12,425 bases of DNA, taken from assembly GCA_900756715.1 (NCBI GenBank), contig CAAELC010000127.1:1-12425 (forward strand), read 5' to 3'. The position numbers and the translations under genes are program-made. This document shows, one piece after another, positions 5,828 through 12,294 of this stretch (the first letter of the stretch is position 1; each line of letters opens with the position of its first letter). The notes under the pieces are model-generated. The model saw only the letters and a list, made by a program, of their open reading frames with translations. It had not been told where the DNA came from and searched no databases. The stretch is from an uncultured Oscillospiraceae bacterium (GTDB lineage: Bacteria > Bacillota > Clostridia > Oscillospirales > Oscillospiraceae).

Positions 5828-7303
5828 TTACAGGTTCTTCAGCAGGCCGGTAGCCTCGTTGAACTCGCAGATCAGCTCGTCCAGGTCCTTGGCCTGGGCG
5901 TGAACGGCATCCCATGTACCCTTGGTGTCGTACCACTGGGCGTTCAGGTCCTCCACATCCATGCCCTGCTGCTCTACCCAGGTGTAGTACTTCAGGTTGT
6001 GAACGCGCTTGCGCTCGGTGTAGGTCAGCTCCAGCATGCTGTCGGTCTTCAGGCCCAGCATGTGCAGGGCATGATCCATAGCCGCCTCGTGCGCGTTGTA
6101 CTCGCCGTGCATCTGGTTCAGTTCCTCGATGCGGCTGCCGTACATCACGGCGGAGTCGGTCAGCACGGTGGCGACCACATCGTTCTCGGTGAGCTCATAG
6201 TACTTGGCCATCTTGATGCAGCACAGCACATTGGCGATGCCGGAGATGCCCAGCCAGCTCATCTTCTCCACTTCCTCATCGCTCATGCCCAGCTCGTTCT
6301 TCATGTAGGCCTTGCCGTCCTCGGTGTTGAACAGGCGCAGCAGACGCTGGGAATCCTCGTCGTCAATGGCAATGGCCATGTCGGTGTTCTTCACATTGTG
6401 AATCCAGGGGATGTGCTTGTCGCCGATGCCCTCAATGCGGTGGCCGCCGAAGCCGTTGTCCAGAATGGTGGGGCACTGCAGCGCCTCGCCCACCGCCAGC
6501 TTCAGGTGGGGATAGCGCTCCTTCAGCAGGTCGCCTGCGCTCATGGTGCCGGCGGAGCCGGAGGTGAAGCAGGCGCCGGCGAAGTTCTGGCCGGGCTTCT
6601 TCACAGCCTCGAACAGGTCCGCCAGAGCGTAACCGGTAACATTATAGTGCCACAGGGGGTTGCCCATCTCGGCGAACTGGTTGAAGATCATCATGGTGGG
6701 ATCCTGCTTCAGTTCCCAGGTCTTGTCAAAGATTTCCTTCACATTGGACTCGCAGCCGGGGGTGGCGATGATCTGACCGGCAATGCTCTTGAGCCAGTCA
6801 AAGCGCTCCTTGGACATATCCTGGGGCAGGATGGCCACGGACTCGCAGGCCAGCAGTTTGGAGTTGAACGCGCCGCCGCGGCAGTAGTTGCCGGTGGAGG
6901 GCCACACGGCGTGATGATAGGTGGCGTCAAACTGGCCGGTCACCAGCCGGGGAGCCAGGCAGCCGAAGGATGCGCCCACCTTGTGGCAGCCGGTGGGGAA
7001 CCACTTGCCCGCCATGGCGATGATGCGGCAGGGCACGCCGGAAAGCTTGCTGGGGATTTCCACATAGTTGGGCACCGCCTGGAACAGGCCGCCCTTTTCC
7101 TTGGCCTCGTTGTGCCAGGAAATGCGGAACAGGTTCACGGGGTCCACATCCCACAGCCCGGTGGTAGAAAGCTTTGCCTTGATCTTCTCGGGGATCAGGT
7201 CGGGATTCTGCATCTGGGCAATGGTGGGGATGATGATGTTGTTCTCCTTGGCCTTCTGGATATTGTGCTCCAGACCGGCCTTGTTGATGGACAGATCAAT
7301 CAT
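5828..7303 (-). CDS. Fold-type-II PLP-dependent enzyme (491 aa), possible ammonia-lyase in ureide catabolism
   Basis: A long member of the cysteine synthase/tryptophan synthase-beta superfamily, seen (from memory of the family) in Clostridia and usually named only as a PLP-dependent enzyme. The likely Schiff-base lysine is Lys108 in PTGCHKVGAS (103-112). STGNYCRGGAF (136-146) matches the Asn-loop, and SGSAGTMSAGD (248-258) the phosphate-binding Gly-rich loop. Distinctive blocks GKWFPTGCHKVGASFGCLAP and HRIEGIGDKHIPW separate it from ordinary threonine or cysteine synthases, and it is about 90 residues longer than canonical YgeX (diaminopropionate ammonia-lyase). The ATG has AGGAGG nine bases upstream. 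It follows the PAS-HTH regulator by 40 bp and lies beside ygeY-ygeW, so a lyase acting on an amino or diamino acid intermediate is a reasonable inference. The substrate is not shown by the sequence. Confidence 0.88.
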   Translation of the reverse strand: MIDLSINKAGLEHNIQKAKENNIIIPTIAQMQNPDLIPEKIKAKLSTTGLWDVDPVNLFRISWHNEAKEKGGLFQAVPNYVEIPSKLSGVPCRIIAMAGKWFPTGCHKVGASFGCLAPRLVTGQFDATYHHAVWPSTGNYCRGGAFNSKLLACESVAILPQDMSKERFDWLKSIAGQIIATPGCESNVKEIFDKTWELKQDPTMMIFNQFAEMGNPLWHYNVTGYALADLFEAVKKPGQNFAGACFTSGSAGTMSAGDLLKERYPHLKLAVGEALQCPTILDNGFGGHRIEGIGDKHIPWIHNVKNTDMAIAIDDEDSQRLLRLFNTEDGKAYMKNELGMSDEEVEKMSWLGISGIANVLCCIKMAKYYELTENDVVATVLTDSAVMYGSRIEELNQMHGEYNAHEAAMDHALHMLGLKTDSMLELTYTERKRVHNLKYYTWVEQQGMDVEDLNAQWYDTKGTWDAVHAQAKDLDELICEFNEATGLLKNL

Positions 7304-7343
7304 GTTTGTTTTCCTCCTGCTTTTCTTTTATTTTCATGTTTTT

Positions 7344-7982
7344 TTACTGTTTTTTGTTTGCGTCGATGTAAGAATATAGGGTGTATTTGGAAATACCGAA
7401 GTATTTTGCCACCTTGTCTCCGGATTTTGTCACCAGAAATGCGCCGCTCTCATTCAGGAAGTGAATCGCCCGGATTTTGTCGTCCTTGTTCATCAATTCC
7501 ACGGGCTTGCCCACCAGCGAAACGGACTGTTCGATCAGCTCATCCAGCACATTGTTCACATTGATGATTTTCTCCGGCTCCGCCTGATTCTTATCCTCGG
7601 TGGACAGCATCTCGCCAATGGCCTGCTGCATCATCATCAGGCTGGACACATCATAGTTGATGGAGAAAATGGCCACCACCGCGCCCCGGCTGTTGTGGAT
7701 GTAGATGGAGGAGGATTTCAATATCTTCCCCGTAGGCGTCTTGGTCAGATAGCACAGATGGTCCTTCGGCTGAGCCTGCTGATCCAGAAACTGCTCCAGT
7801 GCCACCTGCGATGCGCCGTCGCCCACCTGTCTGCCGGAGACATGTCCGTTGACAATATAGACAATGGAGTGATCCATCCGTCCCGAGCTGACCTCGTGAA
7901 TCACCACCTCGCACTTGTTGCCGAACTGGGCAGCCACGCCGTCGGCCAGCTGCTTCAGTGTTTCCAGTCGTTTACTCTCCAT
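7344..7982 (-). CDS. YheO-like PAS / DauR-type HTH transcriptional regulator
   Basis: A 212-residue regulator. Residues about 5-118 form a YheO-like PAS ligand-sensing domain (CEVVIHEV, HSIVYIVNGHVSGRQVGDG, SSSIYIHNSRGAVVAIFSINYD). The C-terminal part, about 158-205, is the helix-turn-helix of this family (KDDKIRAIHFLNESGAFLVTKSGDKVAKYFGISKYTLYSYI). Relatives such as DauR control amino acid or purine-linked catabolic genes. I chose the ATG at 7982 because MESKRLETLKQLADG is the usual family start and AAAGGCGGGG precedes it; a GTG at 8006 or ATG at 8000 would add up to eight unsupported residues. It sits upstream of the PLP enzyme gene on one transcript and diverges from ygeY, so it probably controls both directions. 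Confidence 0.88.
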   Translation of the reverse strand: MESKRLETLKQLADGVAAQFGNKCEVVIHEVSSGRMDHSIVYIVNGHVSGRQVGDGASQVALEQFLDQQAQPKDHLCYLTKTPTGKILKSSSIYIHNSRGAVVAIFSINYDVSSLMMMQQAIGEMLSTEDKNQAEPEKIINVNNVLDELIEQSVSLVGKPVELMNKDDKIRAIHFLNESGAFLVTKSGDKVAKYFGISKYTLYSYIDANKKQ

Positions 7983-8053
7983 AGCCCCGCCTTTCCGCAT
8001 ACGCACCGATTTTCTTCCCGAAATCCGGCCCCGGGCCGCCTTCAGGTAAGTAC

Positions 8054-8081
8054 ATCATACCACAAAATCCTCAGAAATCAA
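8054..8081 (-). promoter_or_regulatory. Promoter of the PAS-HTH regulator-PLP enzyme operon
   Basis: On the minus strand TTGATT (8076-8081), a 16-bp spacer and TATGAT (8054-8059), with TGG just upstream making an extended -10. The leader to the regulator start is about 65 nt and includes the GC-rich near-palindrome GGCCCCGGGCC (8027-8037). Confidence 0.6.
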
Positions 8082-8109
8082 TGACTTTTCAGAAAGTTTT
8101 TTTGGCCGC

Positions 8110-8122
8110 AACAATTTTTGTT
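8110..8122. promoter_or_regulatory. Possible operator abutting the ygeY -35
   Basis: AACAA and TTGTT flank three central T bases (8110-8122), forming a 13-bp inverted repeat that touches the -35 of the ygeY promoter. Its place between the divergent promoters suits a site for the adjacent regulator; the assignment is inference. Confidence 0.4.
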
Positions 8123-8149
8123 TGACAACGACGCAGGATGTGATATGAT
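8122..8149 (+). promoter_or_regulatory. Promoter of the ygeY-ygeW-carbamate kinase operon
   Basis: A perfect TTGACA (8122-8127), a 16-bp spacer and TATGAT (8144-8149) with TGA just upstream, an extended -10. It should be strong when not repressed. The start near 8156 gives a leader of about 73 nt. Confidence 0.75.
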
Positions 8150-8157
8150 ATAGCCGT

Positions 8158-8177
8158 AGGGCGGTGCTCTGCGCCCT
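8158..8177 (+). other. Hairpin at the 5' end of the ygeY mRNA
   Basis: AGGGCG (8158-8163) pairs with CGCCCT (8172-8177) around an eight-base loop, almost at the predicted transcript start. No U tract follows, so it is not a terminator. A 5' stem of this kind often protects mRNA; a regulatory role is also possible. Confidence 0.45.
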
Positions 8178-8228
8178 GTCCTGCAGCCAATGTGTTTAGA
8201 GAGAAATTAAATAAAGCGGAGGTATATT

Positions 8229-9626
8229 ATGGATTTTGAAGCCATCAAAAAAGCAGCCGAGGGGTATAAGCCCAACATGGTCAGGTTCCTGCGGGACATG
8301 ATTGCCATTCCCTCTGAGTCCTGCGAGGAGGAGGGCGTCGTCCGCCGCATCGCTCAGGAGCTGGAGTCTCTGGGCTATGACAAGGTCGAGATTGACAAGC
8401 TGGGCAATGTCATCGGCTGGATGGGCAGCGGCGACAAAATCATCGCCATCGACTCCCACATTGATACCGTCGGTATCGGCAACATCGAAAACTGGGAAGC
8501 CGATCCCTACAAGGGCTATGAGACCGAGGACATCATCTATGGCCGCGGCGGCAGCGATCAGGAGGGCGGCATGGCCTCTGCAGCCTATGGCGTGAAAATT
8601 ATGAAGGATCTCGGCCTGATTCCCGATGGCTACAAGATCATGGTGGTCGGCTCCGTGCAGGAGGAGGACTGCGACGGCATGTGCTGGCAGTCCATCGTCA
8701 ACGAGTATTTCGGCGGTCCCGAGGATGCCCGCAGCAAAATTGAGTTTGTCATCTCTACCGAGCCCACTGACGGCGGCATCTACCGCGGCCACCGGGGCCG
8801 TATGGAAATCCGGGTGGATATGCACGGTGTTTCCTGCCACGGTTCCGCTCCCGAGCGCGGTGACAATGCCATTCACAAGATGGCCGAGGTCATCCAGAAT
8901 GTCCGCGACCTGAACGAAAACCCCGCCGATGGCTCCACCGAGATCAATGGTCTTGTGAAGATGCTGGACCCCAAGTTCAACCCCGAGCATTACGAGGATG
9001 CCCGCTTCCTGGGCCGCGGCACCTGCACTACCAGCCAGATTTTCTACACCTCTCCCTCCCGCTGTGCCGTGGCCGACAGCTGCACCATCTCCATCGACCG
9101 CCGCATGACCGCAGGCGAGACCTATCAGTCCTGCCTGAAGGAGATTGAGGATTTGCCCGCCTGCAAGAAGTACGCCAAGGATGTAAAGGTTTCCATGTAT
9201 ATGTATGACCGTCCCGCATGGACCGGCCATGTGTATGAGACCGAGTGCTTCTTCCCCACCTGGATCAATAAGGAGTCCGCACCTCATGTGCAGGCACTTA
9301 TCGATGCCCACCACGCCCTCTGGGGCTCCGAGCGTCTGATGCCCACCGAGCTGGCCGCCTCCAAGCGTCAGGGCCGTCCCCTCACCGATAAGTGGACCTT
9401 CTCCACCAACGGCGTGTCCATTCAGGGCCGCTACGGCATCCCCTGCGTTGGCTTCGGCCCCGGTGCCGAGTCTCAGGCCCATGCCCCCAATGAGGTAACC
9501 TTCAAGCAGGATCTGGTAACCTGCGCCGCTCTGTACGCTGCCGTTCCCGGCCTGTATAAGCCCGAGAACAAGGACGGCTCCGCCACCTCCTTCCGTCAGG
9601 AGCTCACCGGCAACGACATCAAGTAA
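8229..9626 (+). CDS. ygeY: YgeY family M20 metallohydrolase
   Basis: A 465-residue cytoplasmic hydrolase of the M20 peptidase/deacylase superfamily, YgeY branch, which tracks with selenium-dependent molybdenum hydroxylases. M20 metal and catalytic residues are in place: His77 and Asp79 in DSHIDTV, Asp110 in GRGGSDQEGG, Glu145/Glu146 in SVQEED, Glu178 in STEPT and the C-terminal metal-binding His418 in ESQAHAPNE. The family cleaves an amide or ureido bond; in this context a ring-opened purine intermediate is a plausible substrate (inference). It is longer than E. coli YgeY (about 400 residues). The ribosome binding site GCGGAGG (8216-8222) lies six bases before the ATG. It is the first gene of the plus-strand operon, 70 bp before ygeW, with strongly biased codons suggesting high expression. 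Confidence 0.93.
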   Translation: MDFEAIKKAAEGYKPNMVRFLRDMIAIPSESCEEEGVVRRIAQELESLGYDKVEIDKLGNVIGWMGSGDKIIAIDSHIDTVGIGNIENWEADPYKGYETEDIIYGRGGSDQEGGMASAAYGVKIMKDLGLIPDGYKIMVVGSVQEEDCDGMCWQSIVNEYFGGPEDARSKIEFVISTEPTDGGIYRGHRGRMEIRVDMHGVSCHGSAPERGDNAIHKMAEVIQNVRDLNENPADGSTEINGLVKMLDPKFNPEHYEDARFLGRGTCTTSQIFYTSPSRCAVADSCTISIDRRMTAGETYQSCLKEIEDLPACKKYAKDVKVSMYMYDRPAWTGHVYETECFFPTWINKESAPHVQALIDAHHALWGSERLMPTELAASKRQGRPLTDKWTFSTNGVSIQGRYGIPCVGFGPGAESQAHAPNEVTFKQDLVTCAALYAAVPGLYKPENKDGSATSFRQELTGNDIK

Positions 9627-9696
9627 TTTTTATCTTTCCGATACATACCCGTATATCCCTGCAAACCACAGACAAAATATAAAGGAGAAAATCATC

Positions 9697-10890
9697 ATGA
9701 GCAAAACCGTTGAGTTGGCACGCCATCTGGAAAAACTGCGCATCAACAACATGTATAAGGCCGATTTCTATTGGACCTGGGACAAGACCGACGACGAGCT
9801 GGACGCCATCTTCACCGTGGCCGACGCTCTGCGTGACCTGCGCGAGCGCAATAAGAGCACCCGCATCTTCGATTCCGGTCTGGGCATCTCCCTGTTCCGC
9901 GACAACTCCACCCGTACCCGTTTCTCCTTCGCCTCCGCCTGCAACCTGCTGGGTCTGGAGGAGCAGGTGCTGGACGAGAAGAAGTCCCAGATCGCCCACG
10001 GCGAAACCGTCCGCGAGACGGCCAACATGGTTTCCTTCATGGCTGATGTCGTCGGCATCCGGGACGATATGTATATCGGCGAGGGCCATAAGTACCAGAA
10101 AACCTTCATGGACGCTCTGGAGGAGGGCTATCGCGAGGGTATTCTGGAGCAGCGTCCCACGCTGGTAAACCTGCAGTGCGATGTGGACCATCCCACCCAG
10201 TGCATGGCCGACATGCTCCATGTCATCCACTATTTCGGCGGCGTGGAGAACCTGAAGGGCAAGAAGGTTGCCATGACCTGGGCCTACTCCCCCAGCTACG
10301 GCAAGCCCCTGTCCGTTCCTCAGGGTGTCATCGGTCTGTTCACCCGTTTCGGCATGGATGTAACACTGGCCCATCCCGAGGGCTACGATGTCATGCCCCA
10401 GGTGGAGGAGATTGCCCGTCAGAACTGCGAGAAATACGGCTCCAAGTTCCACAAGACCAACAGCATGGCCGAAGCCTTCAAGGATGCCGACATCGTGTAT
10501 CCCAAGTCCTGGGCTCCCTTCGCCGCCATGGAGGAGCGCACCAAGCTCTATGACAAGGGCGATCAGGCCGGCATCGACGCGCTGGAAAAGCGTCTGCTTG
10601 CCCAGAATGCCGAGCATAAGGACTGGGCCTGCACCGAGGAAATGATGAAGCTCACCCGGGACGGCAAGGCCCTGTACATGCACTGCCTGCCCGCCGACAT
10701 CTCCGGCCTGAGCTGCGAGCAGGGCGAGGTGGATAACTCCGTGTTCGACCGTTATATCGTCCCCCTGTACAAGGAGGCCTCCTACAAGCCCTATATCATT
10801 GCGGCCATGATCTTCATGTCGCAGGTAAAGGACCCCGTCAAGACCCTGATGGCTCTGGACGCTGCGGACAGCCATCGCAAGCTCCACTAA
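9697..10890 (+). CDS. ygeW: YgeW family (knotted) carbamoyltransferase
   Basis: A 397-residue member of the aspartate/ornithine carbamoyltransferase superfamily, YgeW branch. Seen: the carbamoyl-phosphate loop STRTR (71-75), HPTQ (165-168), and HCLP (329-332), the second-substrate loop. The N-terminal LARHLEKLRINNMYKADFYWTWDKT and the long insert around 266-315 (YPKSWAPFAAMEE onward) are YgeW-like rather than OTCase-like. Biosynthetic enzymes make a carbamoyl product; beside a carbamate kinase the likely direction is phosphorolysis, releasing carbamoyl phosphate for ATP synthesis (inference). AAAGGAG lies nine bases upstream of the ATG. Codon choice is extremely biased (CTG, AAG, GGC and GCC dominate), marking it as probably one of the most highly expressed genes here. 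A hairpin separates it from the kinase gene. Confidence 0.93.
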   Translation: MSKTVELARHLEKLRINNMYKADFYWTWDKTDDELDAIFTVADALRDLRERNKSTRIFDSGLGISLFRDNSTRTRFSFASACNLLGLEEQVLDEKKSQIAHGETVRETANMVSFMADVVGIRDDMYIGEGHKYQKTFMDALEEGYREGILEQRPTLVNLQCDVDHPTQCMADMLHVIHYFGGVENLKGKKVAMTWAYSPSYGKPLSVPQGVIGLFTRFGMDVTLAHPEGYDVMPQVEEIARQNCEKYGSKFHKTNSMAEAFKDADIVYPKSWAPFAAMEERTKLYDKGDQAGIDALEKRLLAQNAEHKDWACTEEMMKLTRDGKALYMHCLPADISGLSCEQGEVDNSVFDRYIVPLYKEASYKPYIIAAMIFMSQVKDPVKTLMALDAADSHRKLH

Positions 10891-10900
10891 TCGTCCCTAC

Positions 10901-10948
10901 ATAGCGGGAGTGCCCCTTGCGACGCTCCCGCTATTTCTCCCCTGTTTT
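10901..10948 (+). terminator. Hairpin with imperfect U tract between ygeW and carbamate kinase gene
   Basis: ATAGCGGGAG (10901-10910) pairs perfectly with CTCCCGCTAT (10925-10934), followed by TTCTCCCCTGTTTT. The broken U tract suggests a leaky terminator or an mRNA-stabilising stem that protects the ygeY-ygeW message, with read-through into the kinase gene. I see no convincing separate promoter for the kinase. Confidence 0.6.
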
Positions 10949-10986
10949 GAGGCAATCAGAAGGAAAAAAGGAAGAGGTAAATTGAA

Positions 10987-11919
10987 ATGAGCAAAATCGT
11001 CATCGCATTGGGCGGCAATGCGCTGGGCACCACCCTGCCCGAGCAGGCCAGCGCCGTAAAAAACACCGCCCGCGCCATCGTCGATCTCATCGAGGAGGGC
11101 AACGAGGTCGTGGTGGCCCACGGCAACGGCCCTCAGGTCGGCATCATCAACAATGCCATGTCCGCTCTCACCCACGAAGACCACTCTCAGGGCTTCACTC
11201 CTCTGTCCGTCTGCGGCGCTATGAGTCAGGCCTATATCGGCTATGACCTGGATGTCGCCCTGCGGGAGGAGCTTCTCAACCGCGGCATGCACAAGCCCGT
11301 CTGCAATGTCATCACCCAGACCATCGTTTCCCGGGATGACCCCGCCTTTCTCAACCCCACCAAGCCCATCGGCAAATTCCTCTCCGAGGAGGAGGCCCGC
11401 GAGGTGGCGGAGAAGACCGGTTACCTGATGAAAGAGGACGCCGGCCGCGGCTGGAGGCGGTATGTTGCCTCCCCCAAGCCGGTTGACATCGTGGAGTGGC
11501 CCTGCATCAAATATCTGTACGATGCAGGGGCCGTGGTGGTCTGCGCCGGCGGCGGCGGCATTCCCGTCTTTGCCGAGGGCAACCATCTGCGCGGTGCAGC
11601 CGCCGTGATTGACAAGGATTTTGCTTCCGAGCTGCTGGCCGAGCGGCTGGAGGCCGACCTGCTCATCATTCTTACCGCCGTGGAAAAGGTGGCCATCAAC
11701 TACGGCAAGCCCAATCAGCAGGGTCTGGATCGGCTGACGCCGGACGAGGCCCAGCGCTATATTGATGAAAACCAGTTTGCTGCCGGCTCCATGCTGCCCA
11801 AGGTGCAGGCCGCCATGGCCTTTGCCCGCTCCAAGCCCGGCCGCAAGGCAGTCATCACCCTGCTGGAAAAGGCCCGGGAAGGCATCGCCGGAAAAACCGG
11901 AACTCTCATCACGCAATAA
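10987..11919 (+). CDS. Carbamate kinase (YqeA/ArcC family)
   Basis: A 310-residue, full-length carbamate kinase of the amino acid kinase fold: carbamoyl phosphate + ADP to ATP + carbamate, the energy-yielding end step of arginine, agmatine and ureide fermentation. Seen: GGNAL (9-13), HGNGPQVG (45-52), CAGGGGIPV (186-194), VIDKD (207-211), LTAVEKVAINYGKP and GSMLPKVQAA near the C-terminus, all family hallmarks. In E. coli the equivalent gene beside ygeW-ygeX-ygeY is yqeA; arcC is the other common name, and the sequence alone does not choose. GAAGAGG lies about ten bases before the ATG. It follows ygeW by 96 bp after a hairpin and ends at a strong terminator, making it the last gene of the operon. 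Confidence 0.95.
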   Translation: MSKIVIALGGNALGTTLPEQASAVKNTARAIVDLIEEGNEVVVAHGNGPQVGIINNAMSALTHEDHSQGFTPLSVCGAMSQAYIGYDLDVALREELLNRGMHKPVCNVITQTIVSRDDPAFLNPTKPIGKFLSEEEAREVAEKTGYLMKEDAGRGWRRYVASPKPVDIVEWPCIKYLYDAGAVVVCAGGGGIPVFAEGNHLRGAAAVIDKDFASELLAERLEADLLIILTAVEKVAINYGKPNQQGLDRLTPDEAQRYIDENQFAAGSMLPKVQAAMAFARSKPGRKAVITLLEKAREGIAGKTGTLITQ

Positions 11920-11947
11920 GCGGCGAAGTTTTTTTCTCCCTTTGCCC

Positions 11948-12003
11948 GCCGCCGGAACACGACGCTCTCCCACGCCGTATTCCGGCGGCATTTTTTATCA
12001 TTT
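11948..12003 (+). terminator. Strong intrinsic terminator of the ygeY-ygeW-carbamate kinase operon
   Basis: GCCGCCGGAA (11948-11957) pairs perfectly with TTCCGGCGGC (11980-11989). The stem continues inward through ACG/CGT and CG/CG with single mismatches, and ATTTTTTATCATTTT follows. Confidence 0.9.
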
Positions 12004-12135
12004 TCGAAATTTTACCAATTTCTTCCCGCTTTTTTCTCTTTTTTCCCGCTTTATCTCTGTTTATTTCGTATAGAATGTCGAATATCAACAATTTAATGCC
12101 TGCCATAAGAAATCAATTTGGTCAATTTTGAAATA
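12004..12135 (+). repeat. AT-rich gene-free stretch with short direct repeats upstream of the lipoprotein promoter
   Basis: No gene is visible between the terminator and the next promoter. TTCCCGCTTT occurs twice at 12023 and 12043, 20 bp apart (two helical turns), in a pyrimidine-rich tract. Nearer the promoter TCAATTT repeats with 9-bp period (12113-12119 and 12122-12128), and AACAATTT (12087-12094) is matched in inverted orientation by AAATTGTT (12143-12150), which overlaps the -35. These are candidate regulator sites. Confidence 0.4.
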
Positions 12136-12139
12136 CTTC

Positions 12140-12168
12140 TTGAAATTGTTCTAAGTACAGGTTATAAT
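12140..12168 (+). promoter_or_regulatory. Promoter of the substrate-binding lipoprotein gene
   Basis: TTGAAA (12140-12145), a 17-bp spacer and a perfect TATAAT (12163-12168). Initiation near 12175 gives a leader of about 120 nt, unusually long for this window. Confidence 0.78.
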
Positions 12169-12191
12169 AGTTTCATTCCAGTGTTGTTTTC

Positions 12192-12290
12192 GTGACACGG
12201 CGTGAATTCCGGGGAAACCCGTTATTCAGGCAGCCGGGCAAATTTATTTCTTCTTTCAGCCCGTCTGTCACATATTTTAAAGGAGGAAGA
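12192..12290 (+). promoter_or_regulatory. Candidate structured leader RNA (three-way junction) upstream of the lipoprotein gene
   Basis: Three helices can form by eye. P1 joins GTGACA (12192-12197) to TGTCAC (12266-12271). P2 joins TGAAT (12203-12207) to ATTCA (12224-12228), then after a 2x2 internal loop CGGG to CCCG, capped by a GAAA tetraloop (12214-12217). P3 joins CGGGC (12235-12239) to GCCCG (12259-12263) with a 19-nt pyrimidine-rich loop. Loop bases 12249-12257 could pair with the Shine-Dalgarno region 12282-12290 over nine contiguous pairs, two of them G-U. I cannot match it to a known riboswitch class; chance folding is not excluded. Confidence 0.45.
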
Positions 12291-12294
12291 TTGA

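Noticed and set aside
5900..7564. Long plus-strand open frame (554 codons) opposite the 491-residue PLP enzyme gene
   Set aside because: Same cause: a compositional shadow of a strongly biased gene, with a Gly/His/Val/Leu-rich translation and no initiation signal.
8196..11991. Long minus-strand frames opposite ygeY, ygeW and the carbamate kinase gene
   Set aside because: All three mirror the coding strand's codon bias; the plus-strand frames carry complete family motifs and good ribosome binding sites.
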